64,000 nt of DNA from UBA7672 sp965279205 (GCA_965279205.1 OZ257144.1:2790001-2854000); one strand, 5' to 3'; shown: positions 32,891-42,100, counted from the first letter of the stretch. A program made the numbers and translations. Notes: generated by a model not told the origin, from the sequence alone.

Positions 32891-33079
32891 TTAGCCGGGC
32901 AGTTCCGACGCAGCTGGAGCTGGATTCGGACTGATCTCGCGTGGTGGGCTGCCCGGGCCATAATAGGGACCATAGGCACCTGCAAACCGGGACACGCCAT
33001 CGTACTGGGCGTTCGACTCGCAGGCCGCGAGAAGAAGAATGCTCCAGATCGCGATGAAGGCGGCAGCAAACTGTTTCAT
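32891..33079 (-). CDS. Small lipoprotein, 62 residues
   Basis: ATG at 33079 with a perfect AAGGAGG five bases upstream. The signal peptide MKQFAAAFIAIWSILLLAAC ends in a good lipobox (LAAC), leaving a mature peptide of about 43 residues rich in Tyr, Gly and Pro (RFAGAYGPYYGPGSPP). A longer in-frame reading from 33442 is not supported. No family recognised. Confidence 0.7.
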   Translation of the reverse strand: MKQFAAAFIAIWSILLLAACESNAQYDGVSRFAGAYGPYYGPGSPPREISPNPAPAASELPG

Positions 33080-33186
33080 TACGGCCTCCTTGATGAGTTC
33101 AGGGTGAACCCATCCCGGTGGCGAATGTTCCCGATCTGGCTGCGGAACCTGTCCCCCGACCTGCCCCGCCCGACCCGCTCCGGCCC

Positions 33187-33351
33187 TCAGACCTGCATGG
33201 TCGGGCCCGATCCGTCTTCCTTGGGCGGCGCGGGAAGTTCCGGATAATCGACAAGGGTTATCCGCTTGGGCCGCATGATCGACAACACGCCGGCGCTGAG
33301 TACGCCGATAGCCCCGACGGCAATGATGCCGGCAACAATCTCGGGCGTCAT
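33187..33351 (-). CDS. Small membrane protein, 54 residues
   Basis: ATG at 33351 with GGAG 8 bases upstream (an earlier ATG at 33372 lacks one). MTPEIVAGIIAVGAIGVLSA begins a single transmembrane helix (about 3-24), followed by a short basic and Pro-rich tail (RPKRITLVDYPELPAPPKED). Likely real on composition and ribosome site; function unknown. Confidence 0.6.
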   Translation of the reverse strand: MTPEIVAGIIAVGAIGVLSAGVLSIMRPKRITLVDYPELPAPPKEDGSGPTMQV

Positions 33352-33480
33352 GGTGGGCGCTCCGTAAAACAAAACGTGGACTTGCTAGGCTGGCGGTGGA
33401 CACCCAAACGTCAACAGACAAAATGGTCATCTTCAGGGCCATGATCTCGCCCAGATTCTTTTGTCGGGATTCGAAACTCC

Positions 33481-34161
33481 ATGAATGTCACCGAAGCGGT
33501 TCGCCAGCGCATCTCCACACGGGGATTTCTCGACAGGCAGATATCGCAAGCAGAGCTCGCCGACCTGCTCGAGACGGCGCAGCGCTCACCATCGGGCGGC
33601 AACCTGCAGCCGTGGAAAGTGATTGCGGTGACCGGCGCCGCGAAGGACGAGATCATCGACATCGCGCATCGTGTGCTCGCGGCCGATCCGATGGGTGCAG
33701 TGCCTGGCGACCGCCCCGTCTATCCCGACCTCAAGGCGATCGATCCGGTCTATGACCAGCGCCGCCGCCGCGTTGGCGAGATGATGTACGACAAGATCGG
33801 CATCCCGAAGGAAGACCGCGCGGGCCGCATCCGCTGGTTTGCCAACAACTACCGCTTCTTCGGCGCGCCGGTCGGGCTGTTCCTGATCATCGACCGCCGC
33901 ATGGGCCACGGCCAGTGGGCGCACATGGGCATGTACATGCAGACCATCGCGCTGCTTGCCGAGGAACGCGGCTGGGCAACCTGCATGCAGGAATGCTGGG
34001 CCCGCATCCGCAACGAACTGCACGACCTGTTCGCCCTCGATGAACACCACATGGTCTATTGCGGTATCTCGCTCGGCTATCCCGACCCGAACGAGCCGGC
34101 CAACGACCTCTACGCCGATCGCGCGCCGCAGGCCGAGGTAGTGGAGTTCAGGGGATTCTGA
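33481..34161 (+). CDS. Nitroreductase family protein
   Basis: 226-residue FMN-dependent oxidoreductase of the nitroreductase fold. The FMN-binding N-terminus is AVRQRISTRGFLDRQ, followed by QRSPSGGNLQPWKVIAVTG, and the C-terminal CGISLGYPDPNEPAND is typical of the group that includes NfsA-like and related nitroreductases. Substrate cannot be predicted. It stands alone, upstream of the second TIR gene on the same strand with a 158-base gap. Confidence 0.88.
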   Translation: MNVTEAVRQRISTRGFLDRQISQAELADLLETAQRSPSGGNLQPWKVIAVTGAAKDEIIDIAHRVLAADPMGAVPGDRPVYPDLKAIDPVYDQRRRRVGEMMYDKIGIPKEDRAGRIRWFANNYRFFGAPVGLFLIIDRRMGHGQWAHMGMYMQTIALLAEERGWATCMQECWARIRNELHDLFALDEHHMVYCGISLGYPDPNEPANDLYADRAPQAEVVEFRGF

Positions 34162-34319
34162 GCATCGGGCTTCGGCTCAGAACAGACGGTCGAACGTGCG
34201 CCTCTGGAATCAGCGTAAGCATCCGCATTGCTCGTCCCGACCTCCCCCCTTCGGGGATGGGATGGTTCAATTTCCGGAAATCGAATAGGGTCCAGGCAAA
34301 TGCGCGGGGTGGAGCGCTG

Positions 34320-36335
34320 ATGGCCAACGTCTTTCTTTCCTACGCGCGAGAAGACGGGCCTTCCGCCGAAAAACTGGCGGTTGCTCTCGAAAGGTCCGGG
34401 CATTCGGTCTGGTGGGATCACAACCTTGCCGGCGGTGAGCGTTACCTGAAGACGACGGAAAGCGAACTCGCCGCCGCCAAGGCGGTCGTCGTCCTGTGGA
34501 GCCGCGTGTCCGTGGATTCGCACTGGGTAGCGGACGAAGCTGGGGTCGGACGTGATGACGGCCGGTTGATCCCTATCTCACTCGACGGCGCGCTGCCGCC
34601 GTTGGGCTTCCGTCAGTTCCAGGTCATCGATTTCTCGCACTGGCGGTCTGGAGAAGAAGGGCCGTTCCAAAGTCTCCTGTCGGCGCTTCACCGGTTTGCA
34701 TCACCGGTTGGCGTCGCCAACAACCCGGTGCCGGATTCGCCGATCACGTCGCCACCCAGTTGGGCAACCCTGCCCCGCTTGATCCTTGCCGCCGCCTCGA
34801 TTGCGTTCGCTGCTCTGATTGCCGGGTTCGTGTTCCTAGGCGCGGGTCGTGACAAGGTCGTCGAGACCAGACCTGTCGCGTCCTTGGCCGTGCTCCCCTT
34901 CGAGGCGCTCGACAGCGATCCCCTGGCCAAAAGCATGGCCAGCGCCGTCTCGGCAGCGATTTCTGACCGGTTGACCAGCGCGGGGTTGCTTGTGGTGGCG
35001 CCCAAGTCCGATGGCCAAGAGACAGCTGGCAAGGACTCCGGCGCGGGATTCCTAGTAACCGGCAGCGTTGTACGCGACACCAACGTAGCACGGGTGGTGG
35101 CGCGTGTCGTTCATGCGAAGAGCGGCCTGACCGTGTGGTCCTCGACCCTTGAAGGCCAGGCCGACAGGATCGGCGCGCTCGCGGACCAGTTGTCCGTCAG
35201 GGTTGCGAACTCGATCTCATGGTCTGGCGCTCTGCGCGCCTTGAATGCTGACACGCCAAATGCTCCCGAGTTCGCGGCGGTCTATCTGCTGGTCGACCAG
35301 AGGATGAAAAACGGAGACCGTCTCGGCGCCCTGGAAGCGGCCCGGCGCCTTCCGAAGATCGCACCTGAAATTGCTCAGGCGCACGTCGCGCTGGCGATAG
35401 AGATCTGGCGAGAAATGTCTGCGATCCCGCCAGCCAGTCGCGAGTCGGCTCTGGTTGAAGGACAGGCGGCCGCTCAAACCGCCCTGAAACTGGATCCGCG
35501 AGAAGGGGGCGCCTTTCTCGCCGCAATGTTGACGACGCCCATGGGGCTCTGGGCGGAGCGCATTGACTGGTTAGAGCGGGGGCGATCCACCGATCCCGCA
35601 AATACGAGCATCGACAGTTTTCTGTCCCAACTCTACTCGTCCACGGGGCAACTCGATCGCGCGTTGACAGCGATCCAGCAGGCGCGAGCGCTGGATCATT
35701 TTTCGGAGCAGAAGGCCTTGCGAATGGCACGGCTGTTCCAGTTTTCTGGCAAGCTTGGCGACGCGAAAGACCTGTTCGACGAAACCGAGCGGGGATGGCC
35801 GGATAGCGCTGCCTTGGCTGACGCAAGATTCGTGTCGGCATTCTGGGCAGGCACTCCGGCAACCGCAGAGGCCTACGTGAGTGACGCAAGAGCTTGGAGC
35901 GCAGAGCAGGCAGCAGTGCGACCGCTCCTGAGCCAAATCGCCAGAGCACTTCGAACTCGCCAAAGCAAGGACATCGACGAGGTGGAAACAGCCTGCGCAG
36001 CCGTTCCGGTCAGCGATTTGGAGACGTTGGACAAGTGTCTTTCGGCGATGACCATTCTCGGGCGTATCGATACCGCCTTTGCCTTTGCGGACAAGCTCTA
36101 CCCCCAACTTGTGGGTCCAACGAGAAAGGACACCGAGCGGCTGTGGCTGAACGCGGAGACAGGAGACCTTTCAACACTGTTTGCACCATGGATGGCTCCG
36201 CTTCGAGCCGATCCACGCGCCATCACGATATTTGAGCGACTTGGACTCGCTGACTACTGGAGAACATCCGGACACTGGCCCGACTTTTGTCTCACCGAAC
36301 CGCGATCTGTGTGCCCTGCCATGAAACGCCAATGA
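34320..36335 (+). CDS. Membrane TIR-domain protein with TolB-like/TPR periplasmic part (TIR2)
   Basis: 671 residues from ATG 34320 (GGAG 5 bases upstream; an open frame continues further 5' but overlaps the nitroreductase gene). Same layout as the protein at 27139: TIR domain 1-127 (NVFLSYAREDGPSAEKLAVA, SVWWD, AVVVLWSRVSVDSHWV, Glu 73 in WVADE), one transmembrane helix about 152-174, a TolB-like domain about 185-310 (VASLAVLPFEALDSDPLAKS, LVTGSVVRD, SGLTVWSSTLEG), TPR-like helices, and the C-terminal FERLGLADYWRTSGHWPDFC. The two are clear paralogues. Cytoplasmic TIR, periplasmic sensor is inferred. No dedicated effector gene is adjacent; the next genes are lipoproteins and an S41 peptidase. 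Confidence 0.9.
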   Translation: MANVFLSYAREDGPSAEKLAVALERSGHSVWWDHNLAGGERYLKTTESELAAAKAVVVLWSRVSVDSHWVADEAGVGRDDGRLIPISLDGALPPLGFRQFQVIDFSHWRSGEEGPFQSLLSALHRFASPVGVANNPVPDSPITSPPSWATLPRLILAAASIAFAALIAGFVFLGAGRDKVVETRPVASLAVLPFEALDSDPLAKSMASAVSAAISDRLTSAGLLVVAPKSDGQETAGKDSGAGFLVTGSVVRDTNVARVVARVVHAKSGLTVWSSTLEGQADRIGALADQLSVRVANSISWSGALRALNADTPNAPEFAAVYLLVDQRMKNGDRLGALEAARRLPKIAPEIAQAHVALAIEIWREMSAIPPASRESALVEGQAAAQTALKLDPREGGAFLAAMLTTPMGLWAERIDWLERGRSTDPANTSIDSFLSQLYSSTGQLDRALTAIQQARALDHFSEQKALRMARLFQFSGKLGDAKDLFDETERGWPDSAALADARFVSAFWAGTPATAEAYVSDARAWSAEQAAVRPLLSQIARALRTRQSKDIDEVETACAAVPVSDLETLDKCLSAMTILGRIDTAFAFADKLYPQLVGPTRKDTERLWLNAETGDLSTLFAPWMAPLRADPRAITIFERLGLADYWRTSGHWPDFCLTEPRSVCPAMKRQ

Positions 36336-36408
36336 CCGTTTTCATCAATTTCGCTCGATTGGAAGTCTTTGTGTCCGCTGCGAAGGCAATCTGGTCGGGG
36401 ATGGGACG

Positions 36409-36819
36409 ATGATGGGATCCGCGTTCAAGCTGGCGCTGGCGCTTGCGAGCATGGTGGTGCTTTCGGCGTGCGAAAGCGAACCGGCGGCGCTCGCGCCTCC
36501 ACCGCTTGCGCCTCCGCAGCCGGACATGATCAGCATGCCGTCCTGGACCGAGAGCGGTCCCAGGGCGGATGATTTCCTGCGGGTCTATCCGGCAAGGGCG
36601 ATGCGTCTCCACGTCGAGTCGATCGTCAAGCTACCTTGCACGATCCGCGATGATTGGCGGCTCGATTGCCGGCCCGGCTGGGAGGAAGCGCCCGACCTTG
36701 GTTTTAACGAGGCCGGCATCGAGGTGTCGCGGCTGTTTGTCGTGAAAAAGTCGAACGATCAGAACCTGCGGCCCGGCGACAAGGTCGTTCTGCCGATCGA
36801 ATTTCGCCTTAGCGAGTGA
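36409..36819 (+). CDS. Lipoprotein with TonB-C-like domain
   Basis: 136 residues with a lipoprotein signal ending VLSAC. After a Pro-rich linker (LAPPPLAPPQP), the segment DFLRVYPARAMRLHVESIVK, then LPCTIRDDWRLDC and DLGFNEAGIEVSRLFVV, follows the pattern of the TonB C-terminal domain (YPxxAxxxxxxGxVxLxCxV ... FxxAAxxxxxxxR). Two cysteines (about 85 and 93) may pair. It has no transmembrane anchor of the TonB type, so it is not a conventional energy transducer. Immediately upstream of the S41 peptidase gene (81 bases). Confidence 0.7.
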   Translation: MMGSAFKLALALASMVVLSACESEPAALAPPPLAPPQPDMISMPSWTESGPRADDFLRVYPARAMRLHVESIVKLPCTIRDDWRLDCRPGWEEAPDLGFNEAGIEVSRLFVVKKSNDQNLRPGDKVVLPIEFRLSE

Positions 36820-36900
36820 CGTTGCCGTGCCGGCCAACTGTGCACTACGCTGCACAGCAAGCGGCCGAGGTCTGTACACGTGTGTGAGGGCGATATTTCG

Positions 36901-38574
36901 ATGACTCAGATCGACCGGCGGCCAGTGCAAACATTATCCCTCCGCAACCTTGTGTGCGCGATCCTGGTTGCAGCTGCCGCTGCTTGCGGCGGAGGAGGAG
37001 GCGGTGGAAGTAGCGGCGGTGGAGGCGGCGGCGGTCCTCCCGGCTCTTCCGGTCCGACCTGGACGCCGGGCGTCTTCCAGTCCGCAAACACGTTCGCAAA
37101 TCGTTGCGCCGTCGTGCGCACGGGCGCCGACAGCCGGGGCCAGGCGTTCCCGGACCTGCCCGGCACGCTGGCGCAGGAACTCTTCTGGCTGCGCTCGTGG
37201 ACGAACCAGACCTATCTCTGGAACACCGAAGTGGTTGATCAGAACCCGGGCGGGTTCTCCGATCGCGTTACCTACTTCAACGTGCTCAAGACGACCGCCC
37301 TCGCTGGGTCCGGCAAGCTCAAGGACCAGTTCCATTTCAGCGCGTCCACGGCGGATTATCTCGCGCAGGTCACGTCCGCGCCGGAGGCCAGCTATGGAGC
37401 AGAAGTCCGCGTGTTCTCCGGCTCCCCGCCGCGCAATGTCCGCATACTCTATACGTCGCCAGGAACGCCTGCGACCGACCTACTGGCAGGAACGCCGAAA
37501 CTGATCCGCGGCACGCAGATCCTCACCGTCGATGGCATTGATCTCGTGAACGGGGGAACGTCGCAGGCCCAGATCGATATACTCAACAATGGCATGTTCC
37601 CGCGCACAGCCGGCGAGAGCCATACGTTCACTGTCCGCTACCCCGACAACTCGCAGCGCGCGATCACCATGATCTCGGCCTCGCTCGTCGAGCCGCCGGT
37701 CAACCGCCAGACGGTGCTGACGACGCCTAGCGGAAAGGTCGGCTACATTCTTCTCAACACGTTCAGCCCGTTCAGCTCAGAAAAGGCGCTGGTCGATGCA
37801 ATCGCAGCGGTCAAGGCGCAGGGCATCAACGACGTAGTGCTCGACCTACGCTACAATGGCGGCGGCCTGCTCGCGATCGCCTCGCAGCTAAGCTACATGG
37901 TGGCCGGACAGTCGCGCACGACGGGTCACATCTTCGAGCGTCTACAGTTCAACGCGGCGGCCGGCTCGAACAATCCTGTCACTGGCGGGGCGAACGCGCC
38001 CACGCCGTTCTACAACACCGGCCTTGGCTTTACCGTCGCGAACGGCGCCCCGATCCAGTCGCTCGACCTGCCGCGTGTCTACATCCTGTCGACGTCGAGC
38101 ACGTGCAGCGCCAGCGAATCCGTCATCAACGGGCTGCGGGGGATCAATGTCGATGTCGTGCTGATCGGCACGACGACGTGTGGCAAACCCTATGGCTTCT
38201 ATCCCGAAGACAATTGCGGGCAGACCTATTTCTCGATCCAGTTCAAGGGCATCAACGACAAGAGCTTCGGGGACTATCCCGACGGGTTTTCGCCAACCAA
38301 TTCGTCCTCAGTGTTTGCCGTCAAGATTCCGGGATGCGCGGTTGCCGACGACCTGACCCACGAACTGGGCGACGCCAGCGAGGCGATGCTCTCGGCCGCG
38401 CTGGGCTATCGCGCCAACGCAACCTGCCCGACGCCGCCTCCGACAAGCATCGGCGTGGCGCAGGCGCCTGAAGCCGGCCTGTCGATCGAGACGACCGGCC
38501 GTTCGCCGGCCGCAGAGATCCTGCGCGGCATCCGCGACCTCCGCATGCCCAACACCGGTGGGGCTGTGCGATGA
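36901..38574 (+). CDS. S41 family (C-terminal processing-type) peptidase, probable lipoprotein
   Basis: 557 residues from ATG 36901; a GTG at 36880 adds seven non-signal residues. The signal MTQIDRRPVQTLSLRNLVCA leads to AAAAC followed by a poly-Gly/Ser linker, suggesting an anchored lipoprotein although the lipobox is weak. A PDZ-like segment (LIRGTQILTVDGIDLVNGG) precedes the S41 core: KVGYILLNTF, DVVLDLRYNGGG, the nucleophile in STCSASESVINGL and the general-base Lys in TTTCGKPYGF. Extracytoplasmic. Overlaps the next small gene by four bases. Confidence 0.88.
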   Translation: MTQIDRRPVQTLSLRNLVCAILVAAAAACGGGGGGGSSGGGGGGGPPGSSGPTWTPGVFQSANTFANRCAVVRTGADSRGQAFPDLPGTLAQELFWLRSWTNQTYLWNTEVVDQNPGGFSDRVTYFNVLKTTALAGSGKLKDQFHFSASTADYLAQVTSAPEASYGAEVRVFSGSPPRNVRILYTSPGTPATDLLAGTPKLIRGTQILTVDGIDLVNGGTSQAQIDILNNGMFPRTAGESHTFTVRYPDNSQRAITMISASLVEPPVNRQTVLTTPSGKVGYILLNTFSPFSSEKALVDAIAAVKAQGINDVVLDLRYNGGGLLAIASQLSYMVAGQSRTTGHIFERLQFNAAAGSNNPVTGGANAPTPFYNTGLGFTVANGAPIQSLDLPRVYILSTSSTCSASESVINGLRGINVDVVLIGTTTCGKPYGFYPEDNCGQTYFSIQFKGINDKSFGDYPDGFSPTNSSSVFAVKIPGCAVADDLTHELGDASEAMLSAALGYRANATCPTPPPTSIGVAQAPEAGLSIETTGRSPAAEILRGIRDLRMPNTGGAVR

Positions 38575-38948
38575 GCGGCCAAACGATGATCGCAAAGCTG
38601 CCTGCCGCGATCCTGCTGTCCGTCGTGCTCGCGGGGGCCTGCCAGTCGACGCCGATGGCAGTTCCCGCTGTGCTGACCCATGCAGACCAGGACGCGATTG
38701 GTCGCCTGAAGGCGGCGATCGCAAAGGCGATGGGCCGATCGCAGGTCGAGCTTGGGCCTGGCGATCCGACGCAAAGCTCCGTGCTGTCCGTGCTGCCTCT
38801 GCCGGCGGGTCCGCTTGAGGACAGGAGCCTGGCGAAGCCCACGATATTCCGTCTCGAGATCGAAGGCGAAACCTGCGTGCTCGTTCGCGAAGACACCGGC
38901 GCCCGGATTGCACTCGACGGCATCGGCTGCCGCGCCGCCGCGCCCTGA
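38571..38948 (+). CDS. Small exported protein coupled to the S41 peptidase
   Basis: 125 residues with an N-terminal hydrophobic signal (AAILLSVVLAGAC) and a weak lipobox. It starts within the stop codon of the S41 peptidase gene (ATGA), so translation is coupled. The mature part is small, with TIFRLEIEGETCVLVREDTG and a second Cys near the end that could form a disulfide. No family recognised. The coupling suggests an accessory, inhibitor or partner of the peptidase; this is inference. Confidence 0.7.
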   Translation: MSGQTMIAKLPAAILLSVVLAGACQSTPMAVPAVLTHADQDAIGRLKAAIAKAMGRSQVELGPGDPTQSSVLSVLPLPAGPLEDRSLAKPTIFRLEIEGETCVLVREDTGARIALDGIGCRAAAP

Positions 38949-39043
38949 CATCCCTGCCTTCTCCCGACGCGTCGGGCGCCGTTGCGTGAAGTTGCATAGG
39001 TCGCGCGAGGCTGATCTAGCTGGCGCACAGGCGGGGGACGCGC

Positions 39044-39745
39044 ATGACATCGAAACTTGCATTCCGGCTGGCAGTGATTGCGGCGGTGGCGATGCTGGCC
39101 GTCACGCCTCTGATGGCGGTGACGGCGCGGTCCTGCCATCCGCTGCCGATGTCGGCGCTGACTGCGTTCGAACTGGTCCGGTCGGTCGATGATCTGCAAC
39201 GGATATTCGGGATGGCAGGCGATGCGTGCCGGGCGCCACTGGTCGAGCAGATGGACCACGCAAACCTCATTGACGCGATCGTCTACATTCCCACCTACAC
39301 CGCCTTCTACGCACTCGTGCTGTTCGCGCTGGGTCGGCGGGACAGGATGATCGGCTGGATTGGCGTGGCGGTTGCGCTGACCTGCGCGGTTGCCGACTGG
39401 TTCGAGAATGCGGGGCTGTTCCAGCTGAGCGCGGCGCCGGATGTGGCTTCAGTCTGGCTGACAGTGCTGATCGTTGCAACGAATGTGAAATGGGTCGGGC
39501 TTGGGCTCGCAACGACGATCGGCGGCGTGATGCTGCTGCGGCGCGGCGGGCTTGGGTGGCTCGGTTTTCTGGCGTGCGTCGCGCCGCTGGGAACTTCGCT
39601 GTGGACGGTGATCTCGCCAGATGCGGGCGGCGCGTGGCTGATCGTGGGCATGACACTAGCAAGCGTTATGCTGCTGGCGGTTGCGCTGTGGGGATCGTTT
39701 GCGAAGGAGCGTAGCGCCGTTGATCCGGCTGCGCCGCAGGGCTAG
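39044..39745 (+). CDS. Multi-pass membrane protein of unknown function
   Basis: 233 residues with about five or six hydrophobic helices (roughly 5-26, 86-106, 113-130, 145-165, 172-190, 200-218). No family signature recognised. The helices are short and the loops small, as in simple integral membrane proteins. Begins 95 bases after the small exported protein. Function not predicted. Confidence 0.75.
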   Translation: MTSKLAFRLAVIAAVAMLAVTPLMAVTARSCHPLPMSALTAFELVRSVDDLQRIFGMAGDACRAPLVEQMDHANLIDAIVYIPTYTAFYALVLFALGRRDRMIGWIGVAVALTCAVADWFENAGLFQLSAAPDVASVWLTVLIVATNVKWVGLGLATTIGGVMLLRRGGLGWLGFLACVAPLGTSLWTVISPDAGGAWLIVGMTLASVMLLAVALWGSFAKERSAVDPAAPQG

Positions 39746-39773
39746 CGTCTCCCTCGATGTGAGGGAGTTTTTC

Positions 39774-41300
39774 ATGACCGACAAAACCGTTCTTGATCGC
39801 CGGCTGATGCTGCAGGGCACGGCAGCAAGTGCGCTGTTGGTTTCGCAGGGATGCGCGACCGCACAAGTGAGCGCGAGCGATCGGGCAGCGATCCTGAAAG
39901 CGGTTCAGGCCGGCCACAGCGACACGGTGAAACGGCTGCAGGACTGGATCGCCAATCCCTCCATCGCCGCCGAAAACCGGAAGATGCAGGAAGGCGCCAC
40001 CTACATGAAGCAGCTGGCGCTGGATGCAGGCTTCCAGCAGGCGGAAGTGATCCAGACGGACGGCCACCCCGGCGTGTTCGCGACCATGGACAATGGCGCG
40101 AAGAAGTGGATGGGCATCTACTTCATGTATGACGTGAAGCAGTTCGATCCGGCAGAGTGGTCGAACCCGCCGCTCGAAGGCCGACTGTTCGACAAGGCGC
40201 CGTTCGGCAAGGTGATCATGGGCCGCGGCGCCGTGAACCAGAAGGGGCCGGAGACGGCCTTCCTCGCCGCGCTGCACGCGATGCGCGCGGCCGGCAAAAA
40301 GCCGCCGGTGAACCTCGTTCTGGTGGCGGAGGGTGAGGAGGAAATCGCCTCGCCTCACTTCTATCAGGTCGTGCAGCACCCGAAGGTGATGCCGGCGATC
40401 TCGAAATGCGTTGGCGTGATCATTCCCTCGGCGTCTCAGGAGTTGTCAGGGTCGGTGACGATCGAGCTTGGCGCCAAGGGCGCGGTCGAGCTGCAGCTGA
40501 TCTCGGACGCCGAGGTGTGGGGACGTGGGCCGGCGAAGGACCTGCATTCGAGCGAGAAGGCGCGCGTCGACAGCCCGGCCTGGCGTCTTGTACAGGCGTT
40601 GCACACGCTGGTGACGCCGGATGGCAACACGCCGGCCGTCGAAGGCTGGTTCGAGAAAGTACGGCCGCTGACGGCGCGGCAAAAGGAGTTGATTGCGCAG
40701 TACGCCGCGGCGACCAGCGAGCAGGAAGTGAAGACTGCCTATGGCGTGAAGCGCTGGATCGACGATCTGGACTATCGCTCCTCGATCGAGCGGCTGGTGT
40801 CGCAGCCGACGATCAACATCCAGGGACTGGTCGGCGGCTATATCGGCCCAGGCGGCAAGACCGTGTTGCCGCACAAGGTCGAGGCGAAGATCGACCTGCG
40901 GCTGGTGCCGGACATGACGAAGGAAGACTGCGTCGCCAAGCTGAAGGCGCACCTCGCCAAGCAGGGCTTCCCGGACGTGATCGTCAACGTCTCCGGCGGC
41001 TATGGCCCGACCGAGGTCGCCGAGGAAAGCGCCGTGGTGCAGGCGCAGCTTGCCACCTTCAAGAAGGCCGGCATCGAGACGACGCTGTATCCCCGCAGCG
41101 CGGGCTCATGGCCGGGCTCGGTGTTCACCGGCCCGCCTCTGAAAATCCCGGCGAGCGGCTTTGGCCTCGGCTATGGCCAGGGCGCGCATGCGCCGGACGA
41201 ACTCTTCGTCATCGAAAGCTCCAACCCCAAGGTGGCCGGGCTTACCGAGGCGACGATGGGGTATGTCGATTTCCTCTATGAGATTGCGGCCAGAGGTTGA
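39774..41300 (+). CDS. M20-family peptidase-like protein, degenerate metal site
   Basis: 508 residues from ATG 39774 (GGGAG 6 bases upstream). An N-terminal LDRRLMLQGTAASALLV signal is Tat-like, so the protein is probably exported. The fold is M20 (dinuclear zinc amidohydrolase): EGEEEIASPHF and the C-terminal GQGAHAPDELF are intact. But the usual HxD motif is YFMYDV (Met 118 in place of His) and the bridging-Asp motif is GRGAVNQKGP (Asn 155 in place of Asp). Catalysis is therefore doubtful or altered. The next gene overlaps its stop codon. Confidence 0.9.
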   Translation: MTDKTVLDRRLMLQGTAASALLVSQGCATAQVSASDRAAILKAVQAGHSDTVKRLQDWIANPSIAAENRKMQEGATYMKQLALDAGFQQAEVIQTDGHPGVFATMDNGAKKWMGIYFMYDVKQFDPAEWSNPPLEGRLFDKAPFGKVIMGRGAVNQKGPETAFLAALHAMRAAGKKPPVNLVLVAEGEEEIASPHFYQVVQHPKVMPAISKCVGVIIPSASQELSGSVTIELGAKGAVELQLISDAEVWGRGPAKDLHSSEKARVDSPAWRLVQALHTLVTPDGNTPAVEGWFEKVRPLTARQKELIAQYAAATSEQEVKTAYGVKRWIDDLDYRSSIERLVSQPTINIQGLVGGYIGPGGKTVLPHKVEAKIDLRLVPDMTKEDCVAKLKAHLAKQGFPDVIVNVSGGYGPTEVAEESAVVQAQLATFKKAGIETTLYPRSAGSWPGSVFTGPPLKIPASGFGLGYGQGAHAPDELFVIESSNPKVAGLTEATMGYVDFLYEIAARG

Positions 41301-42085
41301 GTCTAGGCGCGGCGCAGATCGAGCAATTTGTCGCCGACGGCTTCGTCAAGCTGGAGGGCGCCTTTCCGCGCAGCGTGGCGGCGGCGTGCCGGGAGCGTCT
41401 GTGGAAGGACCTGGGACTTTCGCCGGATGATCCGTCCGGATGGAAGGAACCGGTGCTGCGGCTGGGCATGTATGCCGAGCCGCCCTTCCTTGAGGCTATC
41501 GGCTCGCCGCGACTGCATGGCGCGCTCGATCAGCTCGCGGGCAAGGGACGCTGGACCATGCCCGGCGCGCTGGGCGCGATGGTGGTGCGCTTCCCCGTGC
41601 CGGAAAAGCCGTGGGACGATGGCTGGCACGTCGACGGCAGCTTTCCGCCCGATGACGATCCCACGTCGCTCGACTATTTCCGGTGGCGCGTGAACTTCCA
41701 CTCGCGCATGCGCTCTATGCTGATGCTGTTCCTGCTGTCGGACTGTGGGGAGAACGATGCGCCGACGCGCGTGCGCATTGGATCGCACATGCCGATGGCG
41801 CGGCAGCTGAAGACACATGGCGAGGCCGGGATTTCGCTCGCCGATCTTGCGCAGGAAGGCTTCGAGAGCAGCGCGAGTTGTGAGGAGGCGCTCGCGACGG
41901 GTGAAGCGGGAACGATCTGGCTGCTTCACCCCTTCATGGTGCACGCAGCACAGGCGCATCGCGGATCAGAGCCGCGCTTTCTTGCGCAGCCGGGACTGGG
42001 CTGGCGGGAGGAAGCTCAGCTGATGCGGGCGGACGGCGCCTATTCGCCATTAGAACGCGCGATGAAGCTGGCTCTCGGGAGCTAG
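41297..42085 (+). CDS. Phytanoyl-CoA dioxygenase-like protein
   Basis: 262 residues starting at a TTG that overlaps the M20 stop (TTGA). Non-haem Fe(II)/2-oxoglutarate dioxygenase fold: the facial triad is visible as WHVDGSF (His, Asp) and a distal His in LLHPFMVHAAQAHRG, with the Arg that would bind 2-oxoglutarate shortly after (EPRFLAQPG). Substrate unknown. Translationally coupled to the exported M20-like protein, although this one lacks a signal peptide. Confidence 0.85.
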   Translation: MSLGAAQIEQFVADGFVKLEGAFPRSVAAACRERLWKDLGLSPDDPSGWKEPVLRLGMYAEPPFLEAIGSPRLHGALDQLAGKGRWTMPGALGAMVVRFPVPEKPWDDGWHVDGSFPPDDDPTSLDYFRWRVNFHSRMRSMLMLFLLSDCGENDAPTRVRIGSHMPMARQLKTHGEAGISLADLAQEGFESSASCEEALATGEAGTIWLLHPFMVHAAQAHRGSEPRFLAQPGLGWREEAQLMRADGAYSPLERAMKLALGS

Positions 42086-42100
42086 CGCGGTCGCAGGATC

